From Vigna angularis (Eukaryota > Streptophyta > Magnoliopsida > Fabales > Fabaceae): a DNA stretch of 64,000 nt. The stretch is taken from NCBI RefSeq assembly GCF_016808095.1, contig NC_068980.1, positions 7,784,501-7,848,500 of the forward strand, read 5' to 3'. A program made the translations under genes and the position numbers. Of the stretch, positions 1 to 11,720 are shown in pieces (positions within the stretch are counted from its first letter, which is position 1; every line of letters begins with the position of its first letter). The notes under the pieces were generated by a model. That model searched no databases. It was not told the DNA's origin and saw only the letters and a program-made list of their open reading frames with translations.

Positions 1-3000
1 TCCTCTCTGACTTGCACATTTTCATCTTCAAGCACATGAGAAGAATCTGACACATATTTTCTCAGTTGGGATACATGGAATACCGGATGTAAGTTCGCTA
101 ATTGGGGTGGCATGGCTATCTCATAAGCTACCGGCCCTATACGTCGTAGGATCTGATAAGGGCCAAGATACTTAGGAGACAACTTCCTAGCCCGAATTGC
201 TCTTCCTACACCGGTAGTCGGAGTCACTCGGAGAAACACATGGTCTCCAGCTACAAACTCTAACGGCTTGCGCCTCTGATCAGCATAGGACTTCTGTCTA
301 CTTTGAGATGCTCGCATCTTTGCCTGTATAAGCTTCACTTTTTCTGTAGTCTGTTGAACTATCTCTGGTCCCGTTAACACATACTCTCCTTCTTGAAACC
401 AACACAAAGGCGTTCTACAGCGTCTTCCATACAAGGCTTCAAATGGAGCCATACCGATACTGGCATGATAACTGTTATTATAAGTGAACTCAACCAGTGG
501 TAATATCTCGTCCCATACTCCTAAATGGTCCAAAATACAAGTCCTTAATAAATCTTCAAGAGATTGGATCGTCCGCTCGGACTGGCCATCTGTTTGAGGA
601 TGATAAGCCGAGCTCATCTGTAGCTTGCTTCCCATTTCACTCTGAAGAGTCTGCCAAAACCTGGATGTGAATCTCGGGTCCCTATCTGATACAATACTTG
701 AAGGTACCCCATGCAACCTCACTATTTCCTTAACATATAGTTGTGCCAACTTTGTCATGGACATTCTCAAATCAATTGCCAAGAAGTGAGCACTCTTGGT
801 TAATCGGTCTACTATTACCCAAATTGCGTCATGCTTTCGAAAAGTGCGTGGCAAATGGGTAACGAAGTCCATAGCAATGCTATCCCATTTCCACTCTGGA
901 ATCTCCAACGGTTGCAACAAACCTCCAGGTCTTTGATGTTCCACTTTTGCCTTTTGACAAGTCAAGCAAGAAGCCACAAACTGTGCCACATCCCTCTTCA
1001 TACCCGACCACCAGAAAGATTTCTTGAGATCTTGGTACATCTTCGTCATGCCTGGATGCATGCTAAAACGGCTTTTGTGACCTTCTTCCATGATTAACTT
1101 CTTTAATCCAGAGTTGCTAGGGATACAGACCCTGCCTTTGAATCTCAAAATACCGTCGGCCCCCAAGATAAAATCTTTACCTTGCTCGGTTCCAATCAAA
1201 GTAGCTGACATCTGGAGTTCAATATCTCTTGACTGCTCTTCTTTAACATGCTTCAACAAGTCATTAGATATCACCAAAGTACCGCACCTGATGCTGTCAA
1301 TTTCAAATTCTACTTGCAACCTCAAATCTCTGAAGCTTGTTACTAGCTCTAATTCTCTAATCATCAATGAGGACATATGTACTGCCTTCCTGCTCAATGC
1401 ATCTGCCACAACATTGGCTTTTCCAGGATGGTATAAAAGATCAAAGTCATAATCCTTAAGGAACTCTATCCATCTCCTTTGCCTCATGTTAAGCTCCTTC
1501 TGATCAAAGAGATATCTCAGGCTTTTATGATCACTGAACACTTGAAATTGTGCACCATACAGGTAGTGTCTCCAAATCTTCAAAGCAAAAACTACAGCTG
1601 CCAACTCCAAGTCATGAGTGGGGTAATTCTTCTCATGAACCTTGAGTTGTCTTGATGCATACGCCACTACCTTCTTCTCCTGCATCAGTACACACCCTAA
1701 TCCCTGATGCGAGGCATCACAGAACACCTCAAAAAGTTTACCTGTGTCAGGGATGACCAAGACGGGTGCACTAGTCAACCTTTTCTTTAGCTCTTGAAAA
1801 CTAGTTTCACAACGATCTGTCCAAACAAAAAGTTGATTCTTTCTAGTCAGTTGCGTCAATGGTGCCACAATTCTGGAAAAGTCCTCAATAAAACGGCGGT
1901 AATATCCCGCTAAACCCACGAAGCTCCTGACCTCAGTAACAGTCTTAGGTCTTTCCTACTGAAGTACTGCTTGCACCTTAGCGGGATCAACAGAAATTCC
2001 TCCAACTGAGATTACGTGGCCAAGAAAAAGAACTTCTTCCATCCAAAATTCACACTTAGACAATTTGGCATACAATCGTCTTTCTCTCAGCACTTCAAGT
2101 ACTGTCCGAAGGTGATCTGCATGTTCTTCTCGAGTCTTAGAATAGACAAGTATATCATCTATAAAGACCATCACAAATTTGTCCAAGAAAGGTCTGAAAA
2201 TTCGATTCATATAGTCCATAAAAATGGCTGGAGCATTAGTCACACCAAAAGGCATAACCACATACTCATAGTGGCCATATCTGGACCTGAACGCTGTCTT
2301 CTGCACATCATCCGCTTTCACTAAGATCTGATGATAACCCGACTTCAGATCAATCTTAGAGAATACTGTAGCTCCATGTAGTTGATCCATCAAATCATCT
2401 ATTCTCGGCAACGGATACTTGTTCTTGATCGTCAACTTATTCAGTTGCCGATAATCAACGCACAGTCTTGAACCACCATCTTTCTTCTTTACTAGCAATA
2501 CTGGTGCTCCCCAAGGCGAAACACTAGGTCGGATCAACTGTTTCTCCAACAGGTCTTCAATCTGCTTCTTTAACTCTACCAATTCTGCTGGAGCCATCCT
2601 ATACGGAGCTATAGAAACTGGTCCTGCTCCTGAGACCAAATCAATAGAGAACTCCACCTCACGTGGAGGAGGTAAACCAGGAACTTCTTCAGGAAAAACA
2701 TCCAAGAAGTCGTTTACAACTGCTAGGTTTACACTCTGACTCTCCTGTGCCGCATGATGTGAAACTTGCGTCGCTTCTATATGTGATAACACCAAAAAGC
2801 AACTAGCACCTTCCAGAAGGTCTTGTCTCAAGACGCCGATCGACAAAGGCATAAATTTGTCTTTATCAGGAAACATCAATTTCTTACTATCGCAGTCAAT
2901 GAGGATGCGATTGGTAGATAACCAATCCATTCCCAAAATTACTTCTAATCCTTGCAAAGGTAAACAGATGAGGTTCACCTTGAACTGATGTCCTTCTACA

Positions 3001-4391
3001 ACAATTGGACAACGGACACACACAGAAGATGTTCTGACTAACCCTGATGCTGGTGTAGACACCACTAGGTCAAAGTCTAGTTCTTCTACAAGCATACCCA
3101 ATTTCTCAACACATGCCTCCGATATGAAGGAGTGTGTTGCCCCCAAATCAAAAAGTACAACACAAGTCACCCCAAACAATAAACAATTGCTGATGATAAG
3201 ATTACCTGAGCTGACTGCTTCCGATCCTGTCATAGCATATACTCTGCCCACCGCTTGGGGTCTGTCACCTCCTCTGGGTGGAGGCAAACCAATCCTCTGT
3301 GCTTGAGACCTCGATCCTACTACAGAAGTACACTCCTTAGAGAAGTGCCCCTCTTTTCCGCACTTAAAGCATTTCCTTGCACCACTTTCCATAGGACAGC
3401 TGCTACGGTAATGAGGTCCTCCACAGGTATAACATCTAACGGGGCCGGATGGTCTGGCTGATCCTGACTGCACTGATGGCTGATAAGATGAACCCCTAGA
3501 CCCAGAAGAAAAAGATGGTCTAGCATAAGGGGTCTTCCTAGTGATAAATCCACCACGAGATCCAGATGGTCCCCCAGTCCTCACAGGCTGACTCTGCTGT
3601 CCCTCAGATTCTTTCTTTGTCTTCTCTAGATCACGGGACATCTCCACTAAAGTAGGGAACTCTCTGATACGTAACCCTTTTAAAAGCAGCTTGAGATCAT
3701 TCCTCAAACCATTCTCAAACTTTCTGCATTGCCATTCTTCATCTACTGCCATAGTGTTGAAACGAAGTAAATGTTTGAAACGATCTGCATACTCTGACAC
3801 TGACTTGTTGCCCTGTACCAGTTCCAGAAATTCTACTTCCTTTGCAAATCTCACACTGTCAGGGAAGTACTCAGCATAGAATTTGACTCTAAACAACTCC
3901 CAAGTAATAGGAGTCCCACTCCTCTCAAGGATCATCTTCATGCTGCTCCACCAATGGCCAGCTTCTTCGGTCAGCAGATATTGAGTATAAGCCAATTTCC
4001 TCTCATCAGGACATCCTTTAGCTTCAAATATCCTCTCCATATCCCTGAACCAATGGTCAGCTTCATCCGGACTGCATTTTCCTGTGAATCTTGCAGGGTG
4101 ATGCTGAAGAAAGTTCTCCAAACTCCACTCTTGGACTGGAATAGTGAAGGGAGGAACACCTGGAGTGGTCCTGCCATTAGTCAACACTTCCACAAACTGT
4201 CTTTGAGTATTCTCAGATGATACTCTAGCATTCTCAGCCGATACTCTGGCAGCTTCCAAATTTTGTAACGCAATGGTATTCTGCTGAACCAAAGTAGCGT
4301 TCTGCCGTTGCAATGCTTGAAGCACCGCATTCAACATCTGATTAGAGTTAGACGGATCAACATCTGAGGAAGGAGGAGATCTAGATGCCAT
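1..4391 (-). pseudogene. Ty3/gypsy retrotransposon gag-pol polyprotein, 5' part with one nonsense mutation
   Basis: The reading frame starts at the ATG at 4391 (MASRSPP...), preferred over an upstream GTG in the same frame, and runs 811 codons to a TAG at 1956-1958. Seen in order, numbered from that ATG: a gag domain at about 85-240; two zinc knuckles at about 320-332 (one residue short between Cys and His) and 341-354 (canonical CX2CX4HX4C); an aspartic protease with Asp-Leu-Gly at 415-417 where the family has Asp-Ser/Thr-Gly; and reverse transcriptase with catalytic Asp681 and the Asp-Asp pair 745-746. Past the TAG the same frame continues open to the window edge through RNase H, the integrase zinc finger and core, and a C-terminal stretch. 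The TAG stands where relatives have Trp (TGG), so I read it as one G-to-A nonsense mutation. The altered protease site suggests a second defect. The 3' end and 3' LTR lie outside the window. Confidence 0.93.
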
Positions 4392-4520
4392 CTTCTGTTC
4401 ATATAGAGAGAAAACTATTAGTCCCACTCAATGAAACTAATATGACGTTTCGCCAAATGTCCAGAATTCACAATTACAAACAGGACACATCTATAACCTA
4501 CAGGTTTCTAAGGAAGAACT

Positions 4521-4532
4521 GCTCTGATACCA
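4521..4532 (-). other. Primer binding site for initiator methionine tRNA
   Basis: On the minus strand these bases read TGGTATCAGAGC, the complement of the 3' end of plant initiator tRNA-Met and the usual primer site of many plant gypsy and copia elements. It lies 4 bp inside the LTR edge at 4537, as expected between a 5' LTR and gag. Confidence 0.85.
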
Positions 4533-5329
4533 TTAATGTAACATCCCGATTATATAATAACAATTATTACATAATAAAGACGTCATCATTTAAAATATAG
4601 AGAACAGTCAGAATACGACGTGTAATTTAAGTACAAATTACAGTCATCCAAAATAAAAGAAAACGGAAATTCAAACTTAAAATTTCATATATTAGAACAC
4701 TACACGTGTTCAGATATGAAACTTCCTAAGCACACTACTCCGCAGCCACATTATTCTCAAGCTCTTGCTCCAGAGGACTCTCCTCGGCATTCTCCTCGAC
4801 CACATCTGCTCCCATCCAAGTGGATGATCATTGCCGAATAACATAATCCGAATAGGCATACAATACAAACAATGCAAGGGTGAGCTAGATATAAAAAGCA
4901 TGTTATCTCCTAGTACAGTTAATTCACGTCATCATACATAGATTTAAATATAGAAATACTTAGGCATACTTATTAAACCACAATCTACATACTCACACAA
5001 CTCATCCGAATTTTGTATAATTGTCGAACTATTGGTCGTCTCTACACTTGCTAGCTCTGCTGGTTGATAATGCTAAATTTTACCATATTTTAAGCATCAT
5101 TTTAGTAGCAAAATCAACTCCTTTCTAACTTATAACTTGCTTAATCCTCTTATTTTGTCTTGTTTTCTATATATTTGTGTTTTTGGCTACTTTGATGTAC
5201 TTTCATCAATAATCCCTTGTTTTGTAGCTAAAAATGAGCTTGGAAGACTCTCCAACAAACGATAGAACTGGACCAAGAAATTAGCACGAAGAAATGCCAT
5301 CAGCAGTGCAAGAATGCTCGTCCCAGGAG

Positions 5330-5740
5330 AGCGGACGCTCGTTCAGAAGGCAGAAGAGCGGACGCTCGTCCAGAGTGGAAGCACGAGCGGACGCTCGTCC
5401 AGGAGCTCATGGAGGACGTTCGTCCAAGATTCAGGACGCTCGTCCCAGCAAGGTGGACGTTCGTCCAAGAGAGCGGACGTTCGCCCAGGAAAGAGGACGC
5501 TCGTCCAGGAGGACGCTCGTCCGAGGACGCTCGTCCAAGCCAGAAGAGGACGCTCGTCCAGCCAGGCAGAAGTGGACGCTCGTCCAGCCAGGCAGAGGAC
5601 GCTCGTCCAGCCAGGCAGAAGTGGACGCTCGTCCAGCCAGGCAGAGGACGCTCGTCCAGAACGCTCGTCCAGGAAGGAGGACGCTCGTCCACCCAGGACG
5701 CTCGTCAGTGGACGCTCGGCAGCGAGAAGTGGATGTTCGT
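5330..5740. repeat. GGACGCTCGTCC minisatellite array
   Basis: About twenty-five copies of a core GGACGCTCGTCC and variants occur with irregular spacers (CAGGAGG, CAGCCAGGCAGA and others). The core has arms GGACG/CGTCC around two bases. The array keeps long open frames on both strands, but these encode only low-complexity Arg/Ser/Pro peptides and are not genes. Confidence 0.9.
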
Positions 5741-5765
5741 CCACTTTCAGCTTCCAGAGAGTTTC

Positions 5766-5878
5766 ACGCCCGGGCGCGAAAATAGAGGGGCGCCCGGGCG
5801 CGACTTTGAGCCAGATTTGAATATTTCCCGAGAGCCTCGCGCCCGGGCGCGACTGACAGAGGGCGCCCGGGCGCGACT
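5766..5878. repeat. Four copies of a CG-only palindrome
   Basis: Four copies of CGCCCGGGCGCG occur within about 110 bp; the GCGCCCGGGCGC form is fully self-complementary. They lie between the minisatellite and the TATA-like sequence of the nested LTR. Confidence 0.85.
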
Positions 5879-7270
5879 TTTACTGATGTGGCAGACAGCT
5901 TATTTAACCCTAAAACGCGAAGGGGAATGGGTCTTTGGTTCTTTGGAGGTGCGATTTCACGGCTGGAGCTCATGGAGGGCGTGAGGAGCTTGTGGGAACA
6001 TCTCCTCCTCTTCCTTTGGGTCTCCTTCTTCTTCCATCTTCCATGTTGTAAGCTTTAGGGTTCTCCATGGAAATGGAGAACCAAATTCATCTTTGTTGGG
6101 ATTAGTTGTAGCCTTTGAATTTTTGTGTAATTGTTGAATGATTTGAATATATATATGCCTTTTCTATCAATTGCTAGTATTCTTGTTTCCAATCTTAAAG
6201 CTTGCATGTAATGGGAACGTTCATGGCTTGATTTTGGGGTTTTATGGATTATGGGAACGTAAGATGAAACCCGGAACTGAAATAGGAGTCCTTGTGGGTC
6301 ATTGATTCTAGGAATGGAAGATGATTCACATGTTGTCTTAGATCCTAGCTCTTTAATGCGGGTTTTGCTTGTTAGATTGCCAAGGAATTGGGGTTTGATA
6401 AGGAAAACCTAGGCTCTTTCACCTAAGGAATTAGGGCTAGAGTGTTTTAGTGGATTGACTTTAGTAAATTGATAGAGAGGAGAAAAAATTGGTTATACAC
6501 AAGAGTGCATTGGTGAAAACTAGCCTTAACAATGTCATTTCATATCATTTCTAGTCTTTTCCATTTCCAAGTGCCTTCAATACCAAAGTCCAACCTTGTA
6601 ATTATGTATGAATTTACATTCCTGCACTTGTTCTGTATATTGATGTTATGTTCTTGAGTCTATATGAGTTATTAATCGCACAATTCTCTAGTATTACGAG
6701 TCTCTTGGGAAAACGATACCCGGTCTTACCGGTTTATTACTTGAATGATTCGGTGCACTTTCCGAAATCGAGCCCAACAAGTATTTTTTGAGCTAACAAG
6801 TTTTTAGTGTCGTTGCCAAGGATTTGGGGATTGAACCTGAGTCCTAGCAACGACTAACAAGTTAAATTGGGCCTCATCACTAGTCTTTCTCCAACGCTAG
6901 CAATATAAATCCCCCAAGCTGCCTATGTCTAAATTCAAAGACTATAGACGAGGATCTCCCTCTACTCTCACCACTGACATTATTCTTCTCTACTTGAGTG
7001 TGAATAATGCTTTGAGTGTAGGGATAGACATACCATTTCGAAGCCCCTACAATTATACAGACACAACCACAATATTTCACATAACTACTTCCATCCATCT
7101 CTCCCTGAGATTTCCGAATCATACTCACATTCATCATTTTCATCATATAATCACGGTAATTATCATAATTCATACATGCTCACATTTTCAAATAAATCAC
7201 ATCGTATCATACTTTCAACATTTTACATATTTAATTCAATCCAAAACAATAGCAATGTAACCCTTTGCAC

Positions 7271-7870
7271 ACTCTTGGACGAACACTATTCACCACCAAA
7301 TTGGACGAACGCTATTAAGGATTTGGACGAACGTTATTAAGGATCTGGACGAACATTATTTAAAAAAAAACGGACGAACGCTCAAGTTTAGGACGAACGT
7401 CCACTTTTCACAGTTTGGACGAACGTCCATTTTCCGGACGGACGAACGCTTGCCGAACACTCCACTAGACGAACGCTCTCTGGAGTTGAAGGACGAACGC
7501 TCTCTGGAGTTGAAGGACGAACGCTCTCTGGAGTTTGAAGGACGAACGCTCTCACGCACCAAAAACGAACGTATAGAAATTCTAATTAACACAGGAGCGA
7601 ATGCTCGAACGCAAGAGCGAACACTCGTCAGGCTTGAAGAAAACGAGTGCTCAACTTAGCTGAGCCGTGAGGACGAACGTCTATTTTCTCATTCGCGAAC
7701 GCTCGCTCAGTAACATGAACGAACGTTCAATTCGTCCAAAAAGGACGAACGTTCAACTTAGTTTGGACGAACGCATAACCAAAATACGTGAACGAACGCT
7801 CATCGGCTAAGGGAAAAACGAGCGTTCAAAATGACAGGGACGAACGTTCTATTTCCGGACGAACGTTCAT
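7271..7870. repeat. GGACGAACG minisatellite array in the gypsy LTR
   Basis: More than twenty copies of GGACGAACG(T/C) with variable spacers, including three near-identical tandem units at about 7465-7555. Several copies read GGACGAACGTCC, which has the same GGACG/CGTCC arms as the array at 5330-5740. Confidence 0.9.
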
Positions 7871-8443
7871 CAGATTTAAACATTCGAAGTGCGGTGCTCT
7901 AATCTAAACAGTAAACGTGCACTTTGAAGTGCGGCGGGTTCTTTTCGCATTCCAGAAACGCTTAAACTCAGATTTTTCATGCTTAAACAAATTCTAAATT
8001 TACTTTTAAGATAGTAAATTTTCATAATCAAAACGAAATAACTAGCTCCCCTTACCTCTTGTAGACTTCCTTTTGTAAAACTTTGAATCCAACACTTGCA
8101 GAACTAAGCTTCTTTCCTCTCCAGCAACTTCAAACTTCACGTTCTTCACCAAACTACAGCAGCAAACCTTCCCAGAGCAGAACCCCTTACCCCGTTTTAT
8201 TCTCCTACGCGTTTGAATGGTGCCAAAAATCTTGGCTGCTTCCATCCCCAAAAATCCGGACGCTGCTCCGAGAAAATTTTGGACGCTGCTCCCCACTTCC
8301 AAATACCAACAAATTAATCCCCTGAAACCTGGATGCTACTTTTCCTAAATTCTCAATGCAACCAAAAACACTACAGCAGCTTGTCCTCCACTTTTATTAA
8401 AATAATAATAAAATAATAAAAAGTAAAGGACACGGTCCTTACA

Positions 8444-9689
8444 TTGAGAAATAATAAAAATTACTTTTACAAAATAAAATTTTTCAAATTGAATATTTAA
8501 AATTAAGAGTAAAACATTCTCAAGAAAAAAATAAATAATAAATAAAATATCACTTAAAAACTATTTGAATAAATGAAATAAAAAATATATCATCAAACAC
8601 AATAAAAAAATTGTAATCAAAATTATGATAATTTTTTTTTAAAGAATTCGAATAAACTTTATAGATACCGAACATGCGAAACAATTGAGAAAAGAAAAGA
8701 AAGGAAAAAATTTCAATAAAAGTTTGAGAGAAGAAAAAAAATATATAGAAATAAAATACTAATTTGTATACACTCATTATTTATGTTCTAATATATAATT
8801 TAAAAAATTAAATATTAGCTTTACTTATATTTGATAAATGCGGGAAGACTTTGTCAAAATTAAAATAAAGATGAGTTCATAAATACCTACAAATTTATTT
8901 ATTGTGTCTATGTATAGCCATTAAAATTATATTTTTATAGAAAATATAACAAATAATTTTATAAGAAAAAGCATTGCAGAATCTTGTACTTATTTTTATT
9001 TGATAAATTGATCATGAAAAACTGTACTTATATAGTAATGATTATATTAGATAGGCTGTATAATTCTTAACTTAAGATATTATGATTACAGTTAAGATGT
9101 ATATTTTCTACTAAAAATGACCCACTTTTTTTAGGGTGAATTTTTCCATGACATGAATCTCATACTTGGATTTAGAAAACGCCAGTTTTAAAAATAATTT
9201 GAAAGATATGTTTTTCTTTCAGCACTCTTTTTTCTTTCACCACCTCATTAAATATTAAGTTCCAAACTACTATTTAATAAATTTTAATAAAAACTTTGTA
9301 CCTTTTTATTTGTTAATATATTTTAGATTATATATTTTTGAAAGATACTTAAGTAACATTCCATTTTAGTACTATAAAATTATCAAAATAAATCATTCAA
9401 TAAATGATATCTTACTAGAAGCCACATGCTACTGATGAAGAAGATTTTATACTTGGAGAACAAAACTCTATGTATGTTGTTGCTTCATTTTCACCCTTAT
9501 GTTGAAACAACTGAAAAGATTTCCTTCCTAAACTCATACAATTTTAAGGTAATCATCGCAAAAGAGAAAACACATGAACAAACAAAGACAAAAACATGGA
9601 TAAGCTAAATTGAAACAATTATTGATATAATTGAACATTTTAACATTATACACATGATACACACATCACACCAAACCAACCAAATACTT
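8444..9689. other. AT-rich sequence without recognised features
   Basis: Very AT-rich with only short chance open frames. No gene, repeat array or transposon end could be supported. Confidence 0.6.
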
Positions 9690-11720
9690 TATGTATGACA
9701 ATACTTTCACTTAACTATCCGGATTAGTATGAATATCGTGTTATGACAGTTCATGCACTTGTAATGGCCTCTACTGTTCTGTAGAGCCATTGACAATGAG
9801 ATTCACTCTACCACACACAATGTTAGTCCATTATCACTCGCCTTAGGTCAAGGTAAATCCCCTAGACTAGGACCTTTTGCTATTCTCACTACATGTCTCA
9901 CCCATATCTACTTAAGAATGGATGACCATTAGAATATTAGAATGAACTCCAAAACTAAGCTTCTTATATTCATACTTACAATACTTGAAACTACCACTGA
10001 GAAGTTCCTCCTTGGAACTCTCTTCTATACATTCGAAATCATTGAGATCACTTTACATTCACATAGTATGGCAATACATGAGACTAGTGATCACATATTA
10101 AAGAACTAGAAACACCTTTACAAGTTATCAGAAATCACACAATAACACAATTTTTTTCATAGCAACTTGATAGTCACATTAGGCAAGGAAAAAAGCTTTG
10201 AAATTCTCACCAACAGCTCCAGAAGGGTCAAAAAAACCTCCAAAACGACCTAAACAGCGTCCAAAACTGATATCCGAAACCCTGAATTTGAAATCCCGAA
10301 AACTGAAAAAAAAGCTCCTGAGAGGCGTTCAGCCCCTCAAAAGGGGCGCCAGACCCTAAGAACAGGGGCGCTAAGGGGGCACTTGAACGAGTTCCTCTCG
10401 GCAAAAGGACGCTCAGGGGCGCCTGAGCCTATGACAGCAAACTACACACTTCCAAATTGGCTTTTGATGCACTTGAGCTTGTTCTAATGATCAAATGGGT
10501 TTCTTACACCTTATTGATGAAAAATCATATTTAGAGTTTAAGCAAAGTATTCCTTTAATCATTAGATTCGAAATTTGGTCCACTCAATCATTTGACAAAT
10601 CCAAAAGACCTAAATTCAAAATAACACCTTTTAACTCAAATTTCTACAAACTAAGAGTCCTAAAAAGCATAAATGACTCTATGACAGACCCCAAATCATG
10701 CTCTATATCCCATACCTCCTAATTTGAAATTTCAGTATCCCAAACTCCCAAAATTAACTCCAAACCAAGCTAAACTCTAATCATCAACTACCAAACACTC
10801 TTGCATCAGATTTATACATTTCTCAAGGTTCTAAACAATTTTAAATTACCCAAAGACAGACATCAAAACTCAATTACATACTAGACTCACTTTCTTTAGA
10901 TTTTCGTCTACCAAAACCTCAAAATATCTTTGAAACAACATTATAACCACACTATTATGACTATCATTTCATTCTACACCACATAGTAGCTAACTCTCAT
11001 TCTAAATAAGTTACTAAAGACCCAAACGACTATCATACTCTATAAATTCTCACTTTAGACCAAAACTTCAATAATTCACCTTTCTAACCGCCATTTTTGA
11101 CATAAAACCTAATGTGTTTGATAAATCTCTGCTCTTTACCCTTATAACAAATTCCAAACAACATTAAAATTTTATTTCACCTAAACATTACAGCAGAAAC
11201 ATCAAATCATACCATACCAAGCATTCAAGCATATTAAAATCAAATATCATCATCTAAACACAAAAGTACTAGAACAATTATAACAATTCCATATAAATCA
11301 TTTTTATAACTCATGCATAAACTAAAATTTACACAACAAACATAATCTAAAAAAAAGTCTAGCTTCTCTTACCTCACAATAAACTATTTGAGTCTAAAAC
11401 GTCTCGTTGATTGCTTGGAACTTAAGAAAATTCTAAAAGAACCTACGAAACACTAAATTGAAAGTGGACAAAGTCCTTATGACTTTAGATTACTCAAGAA
11501 TAAGAAAGTGAAGCAAAAATGACTCAGGAGGTAGAACTCTTAGAGAGAATGTAGAGAACTCTAGAAAAATGATTTATAGAGAGATGATACATTTTAAAAT
11601 AATGAAAGTCGTCTATAACAAAATTATTTATAAATAAACCATTTAATATTAAAATAATTGAGTCTTACTATTTTTAAACTATCATCATTTCTAAAATACT
11701 ATTGTATATGAGGTTTTACA
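9690..11720 (-). mobile_element. Probable decayed gypsy-type LTR
   Basis: The right edge reads TGTAAAACCTC on the minus strand, like the LTR start of the neighbouring gypsy element. Downstream on that strand are a TATA-like TCTATAAATC (11571-11580) and a motif GAGGTAAGAGAAGCTA (11360-11375) shared with the other LTRs here. A GC-richer patch at 10310-10440 has repeated GGGGCGC motifs. The left edge is uncertain, no target duplication was found and no coding sequence is present. Confidence 0.45.

Larger units (their letters stand above)
5065..6879 (+). mobile_element. Nested solo LTR-like insertion
   Basis: The insertion starts TGATAATGC and ends CCTCATCA. It is flanked by 5-bp near-duplicates, CTGGT (5060-5064) and CTAGT (6880-6884). 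Its ends are imperfect inverted repeats about 20 bp long. A TATA-like TTATTTAA at about 5902 suggests plus orientation. At about 6800-6860 two inverted copies of GTCGTTGC form a 12-bp stem, and part of this resembles the primer-site region of Tat/Athila-type elements. No coding sequence is seen, so a solo LTR or short non-autonomous element is the best reading. Confidence 0.6.
4537..8443 (-). mobile_element. 5' LTR of the Ty3/gypsy element, interrupted by a nested insertion
   Basis: The inner edge is fixed by the adjacent primer site: on the plus strand the LTR begins TGTAACATCCC at 4537. The outer edge is put at 8443, where the element-strand sequence would start TGTAAGGACC; the ends TGTAA/TTACA are mutually inverted as for an LTR. 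The outer edge is inferred because the 3' LTR is outside the window. Without the insertion at 5065-6879 the LTR is about 2.1 kb. It contains a long ACGAACG-type repeat array, a donor-like motif at 8043-8058 and an acceptor-like motif at 4805-4815 (both minus strand). No good TATA box was seen near its start. Confidence 0.65.

Noticed and set aside
5294..5984. Long overlapping open frames on both strands (130-191 codons)
   Set aside because: They are produced by the GGACGCTCGTCC array, give low-complexity Arg/Ser/Pro peptides in several frames at once and have no domain.
8042..8302. 86-codon minus-strand open frame in the gypsy LTR
   Set aside because: It lies in the LTR leader before the donor-like motif and has no recognised domain; not listed as a gene.
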